The notes under the pieces are model-generated. The model saw only the letters and a program-made list of their open reading frames with translations, was not told the DNA's origin and did not search any database. Shown one piece after another: positions 20,676-31,529 of a stretch of DNA of 64,000 nt. A program made the translations under genes and the position numbers. Source of the DNA: Ectocarpus siliculosus (lineage: Eukaryota; Sar; Phaeophyceae; Ectocarpales; Ectocarpaceae); contig FN648626.1 in assembly GCA_000310025.1 (NCBI GenBank), positions 1 to 64,000 of the forward strand, in the 5' to 3' direction. The first letter of the stretch is position 1, and the number at the start of each line of letters is the position of its first letter.

Positions 20676-23417
20676 ATGCGGTGCGCGGATGGAGAACTGT
20701 GCAAGCTTCCAGATGCTCCACTGGGTTCAAGCGGGGCGCAGCATTGTAAAGGTGGGTACGGTGGCCGCATGCACGGCATGTGTGGGGAGGTAGAGGATCC
20801 GGATGGCAACGAGATGCACCGCATTTGCCACCAGTGTGCAACCAAGAAAGCACAGAGTTCCCCTCACGCCTCAAATACACCCAAGCACAAAGAGGTGGAA
20901 GGTGGCTTTCTAGCACCCGGCGCGCGGAAACAAACAACTCGCGCTGCAGCTGCACAACAGCCCCGCACGCTTTGGCCAGAAGCTTGACGTCTTGAAGCTT
21001 CTGGACCAGAAGGTAGCACACTCGGAAATAGCGCGCAGATTCAGCTGCGGCACCACGGCGATTGGAACGACCAACAAGGACAGGGCAACCCTCCTGGCAG
21101 ACGAAGCAGCTAGTTCGCGCAGTGCTTCGTCGAAGAGCTCGAAAGGAGGGGATTTTCCCAAGGTGCGCGAGAGCGGAGTTTTGATTTGTGTTTATACAGA
21201 GAGAGAGAGAGAGAGTAGACACATGTGTCCAACACAAAATCGCTCAAAAACCTCGACTGTACGGCTGCTGTGGTAGACGTGGTCAGTTTCCCGCTGCAGG
21301 ATACTGTATGCTGTAAATTCTCGAAAAACAGTAGATGTTCGTACTTTCTGTTCGATTGTGCAGTTGACACAGCAGTACCGCACGCAGCGCATCCCTCCTG
21401 CACAACACGAAAATAATCGATGACATTTTATCCATACAGCCAGCGGTTGTTTTTCGTGCTCTTCGTTAGATTTTATTGTGCGATTGGCACAGCAGTACCG
21501 CACACATCGCATCTCTACTGCACAACACGAAAAAGAATGCAACGCTCATTCATTCCATCACAGCGAGCAACGGCTGACTCCGACTCCATTCTCCACATGT
21601 CCCCCCCCTCTCTCATCTAGGTAGAAAAGGCCGTCCTCGAGTTTGTTGAGGAAGCCAGGAAGGCACGGCTACCTGTCACGCGGGCTACCATAATGTCGTT
21701 CGGGGTCGCCATTAAGAAGAAATGTTTGGCGGCGGTCTCTACCACCGATGGCGAGAAGAAGAGGCTCGAGGGCTTCACCGCAAGCGACAGGTGGGCCAAG
21801 AACTTCATTGCGTGGAACGGCCTGTCGAGCACCATGCTGCACGGCGAAGCCGGGAGTGTCGATGACGAGGCCATCGCGGAAGGCGTCGAGAAGATCCGCG
21901 AGGCATGCAAGGATTACAAGTTAGAGAACATCTTCAACGTCGACGAGACAGGCATCTTCTTCAAGCTGCTACCGAACCGCACGTATCTGGCGAATTGGGA
22001 GAACCGCAAGTCGGCCAGGGGCACGAAGGGAATGAAGGCCAAAGATCGCGTGTCAGCTTACATGTGCACCAACGCAACCGGGACCGCCAAAGTGCCGATG
22101 GCAATCATCGGGAAGTCCAAGAACCCGCGCTGCTTCCGCAACAGGGTTCCCTCCATTAAGTACTTCTCTCAGGCTAACACGTGGTCCGACGGTGCTACAT
22201 TCAAGAAGTGGCTCGAGGTGTTTATTTCCTTCATCAGGAGATGGACTCACCTGCCAGTGCTGCTGCTCATGGACGGCTGTGCCTCGCACGACCTTTTGGT
22301 CGACCCCTCGGGACAGATCAAAACGATGGTGTACCCACCCAACTGCACGAGCAAGCACCAACCGATGGACATGGGCATCATCGCGGCTACCAAGCACCAC
22401 TACCGGCAGAGGCTACTGAGCGTGCGCGTGTCGACAATGTCGGTGACGAGCACCCTTCGTGCCCAGGCGAAGGCGCGCAAGATGGCGGCGGGCACAATGG
22501 GGCTGGCGGAGGGCCACCCGGCCCACGTGAGTGACGCGGCCGAGCTGATGGAGGCTGCGTGGGCCGGCGTGACCGAGACTACCATCGCAAGGTGAGCGGC
22601 CTACACTTGCTGTCATTCCAGAGATAGATGAAAACGCATCTAAAAATAACACATTTTTGCTCGATCACGTTGAGTTGCGCAAAGTATTTACACATGTGGT
22701 TCAACGACGTCCTTCTATTGTTGCGGTGCCCAGTCCGTAGAACACTCTGACGTTGACACTGTATGCCCTCCTTGTGCGCGCCCCTCCTGCCTGCATTGCT
22801 GTAGGTGCTGGTGGAAGGCTAACACACTTCCTCCGGCAAACCAAGCTCACCTTGCGCAAGACTCGGGGAAAGGGGCGGTCAACGGTGCCAACGATGCCGG
22901 GGTGGCGGAGCTCACGGTTGCTCTGAATACGCTCAGCATGAAGCCTGCGGAGGATGGGGACCGCGTGGACGACCCGGAGTTGTGCGAGGTACTGGCGCAC
23001 CTTGGCATCACCGCGGGAAACAATGCCCCCCCTGCGGCCATCGCAGAGGCTCTGTCTTGGGCGGAGCTAGAGGAGCAGGAAGAGATCGCCGAGGCTCTGC
23101 AAAAGGACGCGAATGACGAGCTCGTTGAGAAGTTGTCCAGTACGTACATGGAAGAGACTAACCCCTCCGACGACGAGCTAGAGCTAGAGCTAGAGCTAGA
23201 TAGCACGACAGAATTTGACGGTGCGAAGGGCAGGGGGGTGACGGCGCCGCCGCCATACTCGGAGCTATCGCCGCATTTTGGCAAGCTTCAAGAGTGCGCG
23301 GAGTCGTGCGGCGTGAGCGACGCAACACACTATCTTCGCAAGGCAAAAATGGCGTTCCTCGCGGCGCACGCAGCTCAAACAGCGCCCCAGGCAGATATCA
23401 GAGAGATATTGGGTTAA
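20676..23417 (+). CDS. Tigger-type DDD transposase, three exons, probably one frameshift
   Basis: Exon 1 opens at ATG 20676 with a Cys/His module (GYGGRMHGMCGEVEDP, then HRICHQC). A CENP-B-like helix-turn-helix follows (LDVLKLLDQKVAHSEIARRF) ending at 21162. Exon 2 (21621-22591) continues the DNA-binding region and the catalytic core: FNVDETG, LLLMDGCASHD and SKHQPMDMG supply the three acidic residues. Exon 3 (22805-23417) joins in phase (intron GTGAGC ... GTAG) and gives the Cys-Trp-Trp start and an acidic tail to TAA 23415. The Cys/His module and the helix-turn-helix are in different frames (junction about 20910-20980) with no credible intron, so the copy is probably inactivated. A functional enzyme would cut and paste the element at TA. 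Confidence 0.85.
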
Positions 23418-23914
23418 GCATGATCGATACACGCCACCAAAACAAGCAGAAATGAGATGTCACAGTGGTTATAACGCTATCGCTTAGGGTAGCTCACTCA
23501 TGTGTTAGCGTAACAAGCACTGGCTAGGGTTCAATTAGTTTCTTCCATTTCATGGTCAGTTTCATCCATTTCATGGTCAGGTTCATGGTATCTTACCATT
23601 GGATTCAAGTTGGGGGCTAGCAAAAGGGATACAATCCCGGTGGGTCTAGTCAAGGTGGGACTAATCAAGGGGGGACTAACAAGGAGGGTCTACCTCCTGC
23701 ATTGACTCACAACTGGTTGCTGCTTAGCGATGTGGGTCAAAGTTCCTCTTCCGAGATTGGCCGTGTTATCAGTGAGCGATCACCCAAAACACGTGTTGAG
23801 GCGGAGCTCTAGACGGGCTCCGCCAATGATTCAGGTACACCCGGGGGTATACCCTAGCCCTCCTCAAACCATCGTGAAATGGAATGATTCTCAGTATTTA
23901 GCGCCCGTTCATGC

Positions 23915-24640
23915 TACCGTGACACCCCCCCAGCGTACATGTGTTGAAAAACACAAAATGCTAAGGAGGTAGCAGAACGTGCGCTTCTCCCTCCTCAGAT
24001 CAAACCACGCCGGGAATATAGATCTGAAAAGGGAGGATGCCGCCCTCCCCCAGGTTAAACCGCAAAAAATGGATATGAACCTCGAGAGGACGGATGCCGG
24101 TGTGTTCGACGTCGATGTTACATTGCTGAAATCATCGACCCCGAATGACGGCCGTTAGTACTTTGGCCGCCGTATACCGGACTCCTTGACGATGACGATC
24201 TTGGACTGAAGAAGGCGATCGTCCACTGAAGAAGGTGATCTTCCACTGTTGAAGACGTTCTTCCACAAACAGTCTCCACAGACCGACGACTATGACGACG
24301 ATCTTGCATCTTGACCGATGATCACCGACTGTTGAGGACGATCTTCCGCTATAGAAGACGATTTTGGAACTCCTCATTCGTGACACTGCCGTCACACACC
24401 CCCCAGCTTCCCGCATGGAGGACGGAAGATGGCAGGCAGTGTACGACTTCACGATTCTTGAGCGGTCAGCGGTGGGAGTCTGGTGGCAAGATCCATTCCA
24501 CGCCTTAGCTCCCTGCGATTGAGCTCTTCCCAATCTCCGTCGCTGAACTCCACTCTCCAATACGGACCATAGAAATCGCAGACCTTCCCTCTGCTGAGCA
24601 CAGTATTGTTCTCTTGATCCATGAGCTCCCGTCCAACCAT
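23915..24640 (-). pseudogene. 3'-end relic of a second Ty3-like element
   Basis: The minus-strand frame 24640-24449 encodes a module with YWRVEFSDGDWEELNRREL, closely matching the last residues of the intact pol (WRVRYNDQNWEELSRREL). Just past its stop, G-rich tracts followed by TGT (minus strand, about 24403) and by TGTCACGGT (about 23925) look like a polypurine tract plus LTR start. TGTCACGGT is also how the intact element's LTR begins. The rest of pol is absent. It lies inside the Tigger element in opposite orientation. Between the two tracts are short GAAGAtCGTC-type repeats (about 24190-24360). Confidence 0.6.
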
Positions 24641-25431
24641 GGTTCCACAGGGAAATTACGCGAGAGCTTCGGTGCGCGTTGCTAGTTCGCGTTCTCCTCG
24701 CGACGGCGGTCCCGGGGGTCGTGGTGCAATATTCACCCCGTGAAGTCTTCCCATAGTGCATGAAAAACATCAAGTTGCAGAGAGAGGCGATAAACTGTCC
24801 CTGGCAGTGTCTTCGGTGATCCACGGAGAAGTGGTGCCATCCTCATACTTTCCTCTATACTCCCATGCCCATGCGGACGCTATTCCTCCAGCGCCCTGGA
24901 CCACCGGTCTGTCACCAAAGTATACAGAGGTGCCGCGACGACGGAGTCTTCAGCTTATCCTAAATCCGGCGACCATACAAAATGACCAATCTCATCTTCA
25001 AATTGATGTCTGATGTCTTGTGAGATGCTCAAGCACGTGGTTGGTTGCCATTGCGTTGTCGCGAATTTGCTCCACGTTCGTTACAGACGCGAACGATTTT
25101 TCCCGTCTTTATCAGGGGCATATAGCCCAGAAGGGAGAACAAGCTTTTGTGTTTTTTTCGTGAAATGAAATGCACTAATGTACTGGCTGTGTTCTCCTCC
25201 TTCAGGGGGGTACTTATTCATCCACACCTTCGTATGACTGCTGCAATGAGACACATGCATGGCCCTATCAAGATAAGCTTTCGACGCTGCATTTGTGGGC
25301 CAAAAATGGCTTTTTCCCGGTTTAGCGGTCCATAACCGCTATTGAGCCTCCCGGTTTAGCTGTTCATGACCGCTAAAGAGGTTTAGCGGTGATGCCCTGA
25401 ATAGCGGTTATGAAATTTCGTGACACTATGG

Positions 25432-25455
25432 ACCGCTAAACCGGGCCCACGACTG
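25432..25455 (-). repeat. Right terminal inverted repeat of the Tigger element
   Basis: Reverse complement of 20389-20412, followed by TA. Additional inverted and direct copies of the GGTTTAGCGG motif lie at 25318-25440. Confidence 0.92.
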
Positions 25456-26196
25456 TATATAGATATATGTGTGTTGTTTCTTATTTCATTATTATATTTT
25501 GGGGTTTTGGTAGACAAGTAAAAGGAACCAGAAGAGAAGAGAAAACAAACCGAAAAAGAAAAAAAGCGAGGACAAAATGAGCGAGAACAAAAAGAGACCA
25601 GGCCGAAAATAACAGGAAATCACCGAAGAGCTATATGCGACGATCTCCCACGGACATGCATACGTACGTATGCCCATACCGGAACAAAAAGACAGAGTTT
25701 TTTTCTGCCATGCCCAACGATCAACGACTCGGTCTGATCTCTGCGTGGGTTTGTGTACCACTCAGAGCACAACGCTGACAGCCAGGATCCCTATCGCACG
25801 GTGCGTTCATCGCATCGTAAGGGGGGGGCATCTTGGTAAGTCTTGTGGGACGAGATAAGTAAGCTCTTGGCCGGTATTTCTCTTCCCCAAGCCCGGCCAA
25901 GATGACACTCCTGCAAAATGAAATGTTTCGCAACTCACCAGTGCCGTTTTTATTGTATTACCAAAATCAACAGTAAACACGGCTGTCGTGGACCACGGCA
26001 CCTCTTGTGCGACCAACTTAACTGCACCACTGAAGGGATCGTTTGTAGTGGAAGTCAGCCAGACACACAGGCCCGGCGGGAGAAAGGGTGTGTAGAATAG
26101 ACACAGCAACGTGCTCGGTGTGCGTTCTGAATTCTGAAGCTATAGAGTCAGTCTCATCTTTCAATATCCGTGGAACTTTTATTCGCATAGCCCACC

Positions 26197-26411
26197 GCTT
26201 CATTATTTCTTCGGTTTCTAGGCTACGTGTTGGGGAGAGAGACGCACGAAACGCTCATCGTCTCTCCGGCCGCGTTAGCTGCAAAGGCCGGCGTCAACTC
26301 TTACAAATCCATCTCTCTCCCCACAAATACTAGCCGAGGGACTACGACTGCAAACGCAGGAGTCCCAAAACTGACTAAGTCCTCAAATGGTACACACCAT
26401 TCTACAACACC
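26197..26411 (-). repeat. YR2 split direct repeat B2
   Basis: 215 bp, identical by eye to 26766-26980. Its low-coordinate edge abuts R1 flank sequence and so marks the end of the element. Confidence 0.85.
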
Positions 26412-26765
26412 TGACTAGATACCGAATATTCCCGAACTTATGCCCCCACCTTCGAAAGAAAAGGGATGGGAGGGCGGGATTTTCTAAACTGCCGCCGCTA
26501 CTGCGTTAGGCGGCTGCTGCTGTCCTTCCGTTGCTTCACGCGCTCTGTAGCTGTCACACGTTACCCGACTTTGCTACAGCCCCTGCATGGACTCGATCAC
26601 GGAATGACACCCCCAACTATAGACTAATAATTCCAAACACCGTGACCCTGGGTTTCCGGTAGAAAATGAAGCCAAATTCTAATTCGACTGTTACAAAATA
26701 AACACCAGTTTATTCTATCTGCTTCGACGAACAAACCTTCCTTTTATTTTGTTTTCTTTCGAATT

Positions 26766-26980
26766 GCTTCATTATTTCTTCGGTTTCTAGGCTACGTGTT
26801 GGGGAGAGAGACGCACGAAACGCTCATCGTCTCTCCGGCCGCGTTAGCTGCAAAGGCCGGCGTCAACTCTTACAAATCCATCTCTCTCCCCACAAATACT
26901 AGCCGAGGGACTACGACTGCAAACGCAGGAGTCCCAAAACTGACTAAGTCCTCAAATGGTACACACCATTCTACAACACC
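26766..26980 (-). repeat. YR2 split direct repeat B1
   Basis: 215 bp, same sequence as 26197-26411. The internal B1/A2 junction falls at the position where B2 meets the flank. Confidence 0.85.
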
Positions 26981-27021
26981 CACATCGAGGTCAGTTTCTG
27001 GACGACTACCGAATAAGTCAA

Positions 27022-27757
27022 CTATCCGTTCCCCCAGACGGTCCCCTCCCCCGGCTGTCTCGATACGATCCTACTGCCGTCTGTAAGTTTCCGTGACACT
27101 CGCCGCGAATCCTCTACATTGTTTCGCGCGTACGGCTTGTATGCATCCGACCTCCACTTCCCTTCTCTCTGAATCACTCGTTCTGCGATGTCTCCGCCCG
27201 ATGCAAGAGCCGTCGCGCCTCCAATTCGCAACGAGTGCAACGCGTACTCCTGGGGGTTACGCCCCGACTTCGCTACCACTTCTCTGACTACACGGAGGGC
27301 AGCAGTATACCTCACTACTCTCACTGCTCTTCCACTACGGTACGAAGCCAACGGTGCGGAGTCAGGCAACGTCGCATGACACGATAACAGCTCCACCACA
27401 AGAGCCACCGCGCCGCCGCGTGCTCTCACACCTGACTGCGGTCCGGCGACTTCGTCTCGCGTACGAACCCGTATGTTTCCTTTCTGCTCTTGATCGGCCT
27501 TGTGCCCTCTAAACCGCATTTCGACACGGTCTGCTCTACGATAGTGACTAAAGACTAATTGCGTCTCGCCAGCAAACAATGCTACGTCCGCCCTCGTAAG
27601 ACAGTGTGCCTCATGCACCCTGCCCGCATCATTCGCGAACACCTCATCAGACCGTGTGATAAAGAGATAGGACAAGCACAGACACAGCCACATCACTCTG
27701 CCCCCTTCCCCCCAGTTCTGGTTTGCGCTTTCCCCGTCCAGCAGCATACGCCAAGAC
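27022..27757 (-). CDS. Tyrosine recombinase catalytic domain of YR2 (N-terminus missing)
   Basis: The open frame runs from the insert edge near 27757 to a stop at 27022, about 245 codons, with no internal break. It carries the family signatures: an Arg region (YLFITRSDEVFAND), the His-x-x-Arg box (ALHSLRIGGATALASGG), and a C-terminal GKWRSDAYKPYA with the likely nucleophilic Tyr. Such enzymes integrate circular cDNA of DIRS/Ngaro-type elements by strand exchange. The N-terminal core-binding domain is gone: the frame enters from R1 sequence right before the catalytic part (the upstream residues of the open frame belong to R1). It is related to, but clearly distinct from, the recombinase of YR1. 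Without a start codon of its own, expression is doubtful. Confidence 0.8.
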
Positions 27758-29397
27758 TTTGGCCGACCCTGTCTCAAATGCCGATCTCGAGCTACAGTGA
27801 AAATCTCGTGGCGCCTCGAGTATGGTTCGGTGTGGAATCGCAAACCATGAGCCGTCCCCGAGTTTGAGCAGCTTCCGCCTCCTGTGGCCGGCAAGAGTCG
27901 ACCTTGACTGTTCCTTGCCCTGTTTCGCCATGGGAACGGCCGGTTGAAACAGCGAAAGAGGGTCCTGCGTGCTGCGCGCCACGATATTTATTTATTTATT
28001 TGTGCGTTTGTTCTTGAGCGATCATTGTACACAGCATGCGGCTGCTGCTGCGGTTGCTGCTGTTATGGTCGGAATGTGCTGCGATGGTCGTACGGTTATC
28101 GTAGTCAGGTTTGACAACAGTCTGCTCGTTCGTATAGCGGTAGCGGTGCGCATCTATCGCAAGGGCAAGCGCATTGAGATAATAGTTCGTCCGTCGTGCT
28201 TCTAGTCTACACAGACAGATTGTCGTGTTCTTCTTTGCTTCCACTTCATACCAGAAAAGAAAGAGAGTCTCCACCAACTTACAGTATCTCCACATCTCCA
28301 CAGCAGTTCGGAAACGACGACTAGACTATTTTTCTTTTGTCGTGTTTGTTGTTGCTGAGCGCACATCGGATGTCGCCGTTCGTTACACGTGCTCAAGCCT
28401 GCGGTGGGCCAGAGGGATGAGAGTGGATGTCTTCTCTAGAGTTCATACCTTGTCTTCTCGAGTCTCCCTTCCTTTAGTCTACCTCTCTCTCTCTCTGTTG
28501 CATTTTTGCCGTTAGGGTTCCAATAACATCGAACGTCAATGGCAATCGTTTTGCATCTTGCTGAGTAGGAGGCTACCCGTGTACCCGGTTGCTGCATGTG
28601 AGGCGATGGGCGCCGCCTCTTTCCGTCAAGCAATGCGCATGGCCCCTACGGTTCGCCGCACATGCAGTGCTGTGGGACAGCTTCCAGCGGTTCAGAGCGG
28701 CGACGATGTTTTTCGCCGGTAGGGCCCCAGAACAACGCGGACCGCGACTGTTTCATTGCTTTGGGGTCCCCCACTCACCCAACTCACCCATGGTTTGGTT
28801 TTTTTCCTCTTGTTTTTTGTGTTTCCCTGCCGACTAACAACCTCGGCTACTGCAGTGCAAATTTCATGGCGCCCTAAGTACGGTTCCGTAGGGAATTGCA
28901 AATCACGACCCCTCCCCAACTTGGAGTATAGCTTCAACCTCCAGCGGCGGATAAGACCGACATCAAACCCTACATTTTGTCTGTCTGTGTCGCCATGTGG
29001 CCATGCACGAACAGCAAGTAGTTGGAGAGTCACAATAAAGAAGGGTTCGCTTCGCCACCAAGAAAACATCTACAGCTGGATATGATGCTACCATGTATCG
29101 GGTACAGCTGTGGTTGAGCTTGAGGGATAGGGTCTACGGGAGCATAATATTCTGTGCGGGGAGTTAACGCCTTCCTCGCGTAACGATGCGCATCTCCCAC
29201 GGCAAGCAGAATGAAGTACGTCATCATGACGCTATTTCTTGTGACTAAGTTCAAGTTCGCCTGGGCGTTTTTGTTCTTACCGGAGAGAGACTAAACTTCT
29301 ACTACAATACGTACCACGTCCGTTTCCTTCGTGCCGGAGAGGAAACCTACTGTGAAAAGCGCATCTTCTGGGGTCCGCATTCATGTAGTCCCGGATT

Positions 29398-29597
29398 TAT
29401 GTTTGCTCGAGAATTCTGGATTATTTTTCTGCTGGCCACCAAAGAATTATCAAGATACATGAAACAAATTGAGAGCGCAGGTAAAATGCCGTCTTGCTCC
29501 CGACGTTTTCTTATCGGACTAACCCGTTCCAAACTTTCCAAGATTGCCCTTCTATCATTACTATTGTTTCGGCCTCTGGCCTAGACATATCTTACTC
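29398..29597 (-). repeat. YR1 split direct repeat B2 (3' terminus)
   Basis: 200 bp, about 90 percent like B1 at 29920-30119. Its outer edge joins R1 flank ending GGATT. Confidence 0.88.
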
Positions 29598-29692
29598 GTA
29601 AACAACCACCTACACTTGGTACCTCCTAGTCGTCGACCGACTAGACCCCCCCATGCTTCCCCCTCTCTTGAGCGATAGGTGTGGGTGGGTGG

Positions 29693-29919
29693 GAAATCGA
29701 TCAAGTCCTAGGCGGCACCCCGTGTTTGCTGCTCCTCAAAGCTGCTATATGTGCTACTCCTATCTTTCTCTCAAACGCACTTGCTTGTCTCTCGCCCAGC
29801 GAGAGCACAAAACTTTTCTGACACCGAGGCTGTCTCTATTTTTCGTCGATCCCCGCTTTTCCGAATTCCAACACGCCTCCACAAACCACAGATTCACATA
29901 CGTACTGAATCTTCAAGTT
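29693..29919 (-). repeat. YR1 split direct repeat A2 (internal)
   Basis: About 227 bp, matching A1 (36896-37119) with a few substitutions and small indels. It joins B1 at 29919/29920. Confidence 0.88.
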
Positions 29920-30119
29920 TATGTTTGCTCAAGGATTCTGGATTATTTTTCTGCAGGCAACCAAAGAAAAACCAAGACACATGAAACAAATTGAGAGCGC
30001 AGGTAAAATGCCGGCTTGCTCCCAACGTTTTCTTATCGGACTAACCCGTTGCAAACTTCCCAAGATTGCCCTCCTATCATTACTATTGTTTCGGCCTCTG
30101 GCCTAAACATATCTTACTC
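29920..30119 (-). repeat. YR1 split direct repeat B1 (internal)
   Basis: 200 bp, paired with B2. It starts 45 bp beyond the recombinase stop codon. Confidence 0.88.
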
Positions 30120-30164
30120 CATGAGGCATGTCCGATGACCTACTCCTCCGAAACCGCTCCCCGG

Positions 30165-31168
30165 TCACTCCTCGGGTTCCGTAAGGGCCTGAGACACGTA
30201 CTTCGCTCCTTCACCCCCAGCCCAAACGTACACCATAAAAGCCGATGATTTCCACCTCCCGGCTCTCTGAATTTGGATTACCGACGCCCCCATACTTGCT
30301 AGGTGCGTGGCCCCCCCGATCCTTCCTGAATGCAATGCATACTTCTGCGGGTCTCTACCCGCCACGCTCACGAGTAACCTGAGGTGTCTCGATGCCTCTG
30401 CCCTCGAAATAACCTTCCACCCGTCTTGTGTCCACGATTGCATCAATGGCGCATGACTCCCGAGCTCGGGGTGCAGATCTAACAGATCCAGTAACACCTT
30501 CAACGCCTCTCCTGATCTAGTGACGGTTGCTCCCAAACGTTTTTGATCTGCTTTTGACGCTCTGAACGTGACTTCCACTCGGCTAGCCTGCCTTCTGTCT
30601 GCCCATGCAACCCTTACCGGACCGCAAAAGAAACCCAGGTCTCCTCTAGTCAGGCAAAAATCTGAGTGCACGAGCCCCGAGTCGTCCGCCCAGATTTCTG
30701 AAGCTCGGCACATCAGCAGGTACGAGAGGGCAAGTCCATACCAGATCAACTTCCCTGATTCTCCCGAATGTTCGACCACGCTCTTTCCAGCTGCTAGCAT
30801 GTCCCACGAAAGTGGATTCCTAATCTTAGGCTTCGTCTGCGTATTGGCGTGGACCCTATCAATGGTCTTCAACATGGCAAGGATCTGGAAATGCGAAGTG
30901 GGCAACACTCCCATCCTGCGTGCATCTTATGGAAGTACTTGATGGCTGACAGATACCCGCGAATAGTCTGACTCTGGTTCTTGTGACCGAAACACCGGCA
31001 AGCCATGAACACAGACAAGTCACGCACCGCACTTTCCACCCCGTCGCTCTCGCTGAGCCACGGGCCCGAACCCGCCCCTGCTCGAGCCTCCTCCCACGTG
31101 TTCCACATCCGTTGATACACCTTATTGGTACCACTTCCCAACGACCCTAAGGTGAGTGCGTTGACCAA
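30165..31168 (-). pseudogene. Tyrosine recombinase of YR1, one frameshift
   Basis: The N-terminal part (31168 to about 30905) has the helical core-binding pattern (SGTNKVYQRMWNTWEEA, TIRGYLSAIKYFHKMH). The catalytic part continues in another frame to the stop at 30165. It shows LLMCRASEIWADD, YALHSGRIGGATHLASMG and AGRWKSSAFMVYV, supplying Arg, His-x-x-Arg and the Tyr region. A single small indel near 30905 separates the two. The open frame may extend upstream of 31168. The protein would integrate the circular DNA form. It lies between RNase H and the B1 repeat, the normal position in Ngaro/PAT elements. Confidence 0.85.
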
Positions 31169-31529
31169 CCGCTCCCCCTCGTCGCTCGTGCCTCCCCGGC
31201 CATCTTTTCCCTGTGTTCCTGATATTCGATCACCGGGTTTTCACAGCGTAAGGAAAGCGTACATTTCGAGGTTCTATTCTAAGGTTCGACAAATTCATGC
31301 CGAACCCGGGATAGCCCCAACTTGGCTTGAGGGGAGATCAGAAAACTTGGTCGTCCAAACCAACTCTACCTCCCCCGGCTATCGATTTTATCAAGGCGTC
31401 ATGAAACCGTGAGTGTGATGCGTGTCCACCGCTCCAGCTTACTCGATATCTCAATTCCTTTGATAATTCGTTGATCGACCAGAACGCGGAGCGGTGTCCT
31501 ACTGCCCTACCTTCGATCTCTTTGCCGTG

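Larger units (their letters stand above)
20389..25455 (+). mobile_element. Pogo/Tigger-type DNA transposon with nested relic
   Basis: A 5067-bp element flanked by TA on both sides (20387-20388 and 25456-25457). Perfect 24-bp terminal inverted repeats (20389-20412 and 25432-25455) begin CAGTCGTGGGCCCG. Both ends carry further copies of GGTTTAGCGGT and its complement, a subterminal array. It encodes the transposase at 20676-23417. The remaining 2 kb on the right contains a minus-strand relic of a Ty3-like element, which explains the unusual length. Confidence 0.9.
26197..27758 (-). mobile_element. YR2: 5'-truncated tyrosine-recombinase retroelement
   Basis: Minus-strand insert of about 1.56 kb in R1a. 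It retains the recombinase catalytic domain and the 3' end with split repeats: B1 (26766-26980) and B2 (26197-26411), 215 bp each and identical by eye, separated by an A2-like segment (26412-26765). No A1, Gag or RT remain. The unoccupied target is preserved in R1b near 37517, without a target duplication, as expected for tyrosine-recombinase integration. Confidence 0.8.
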
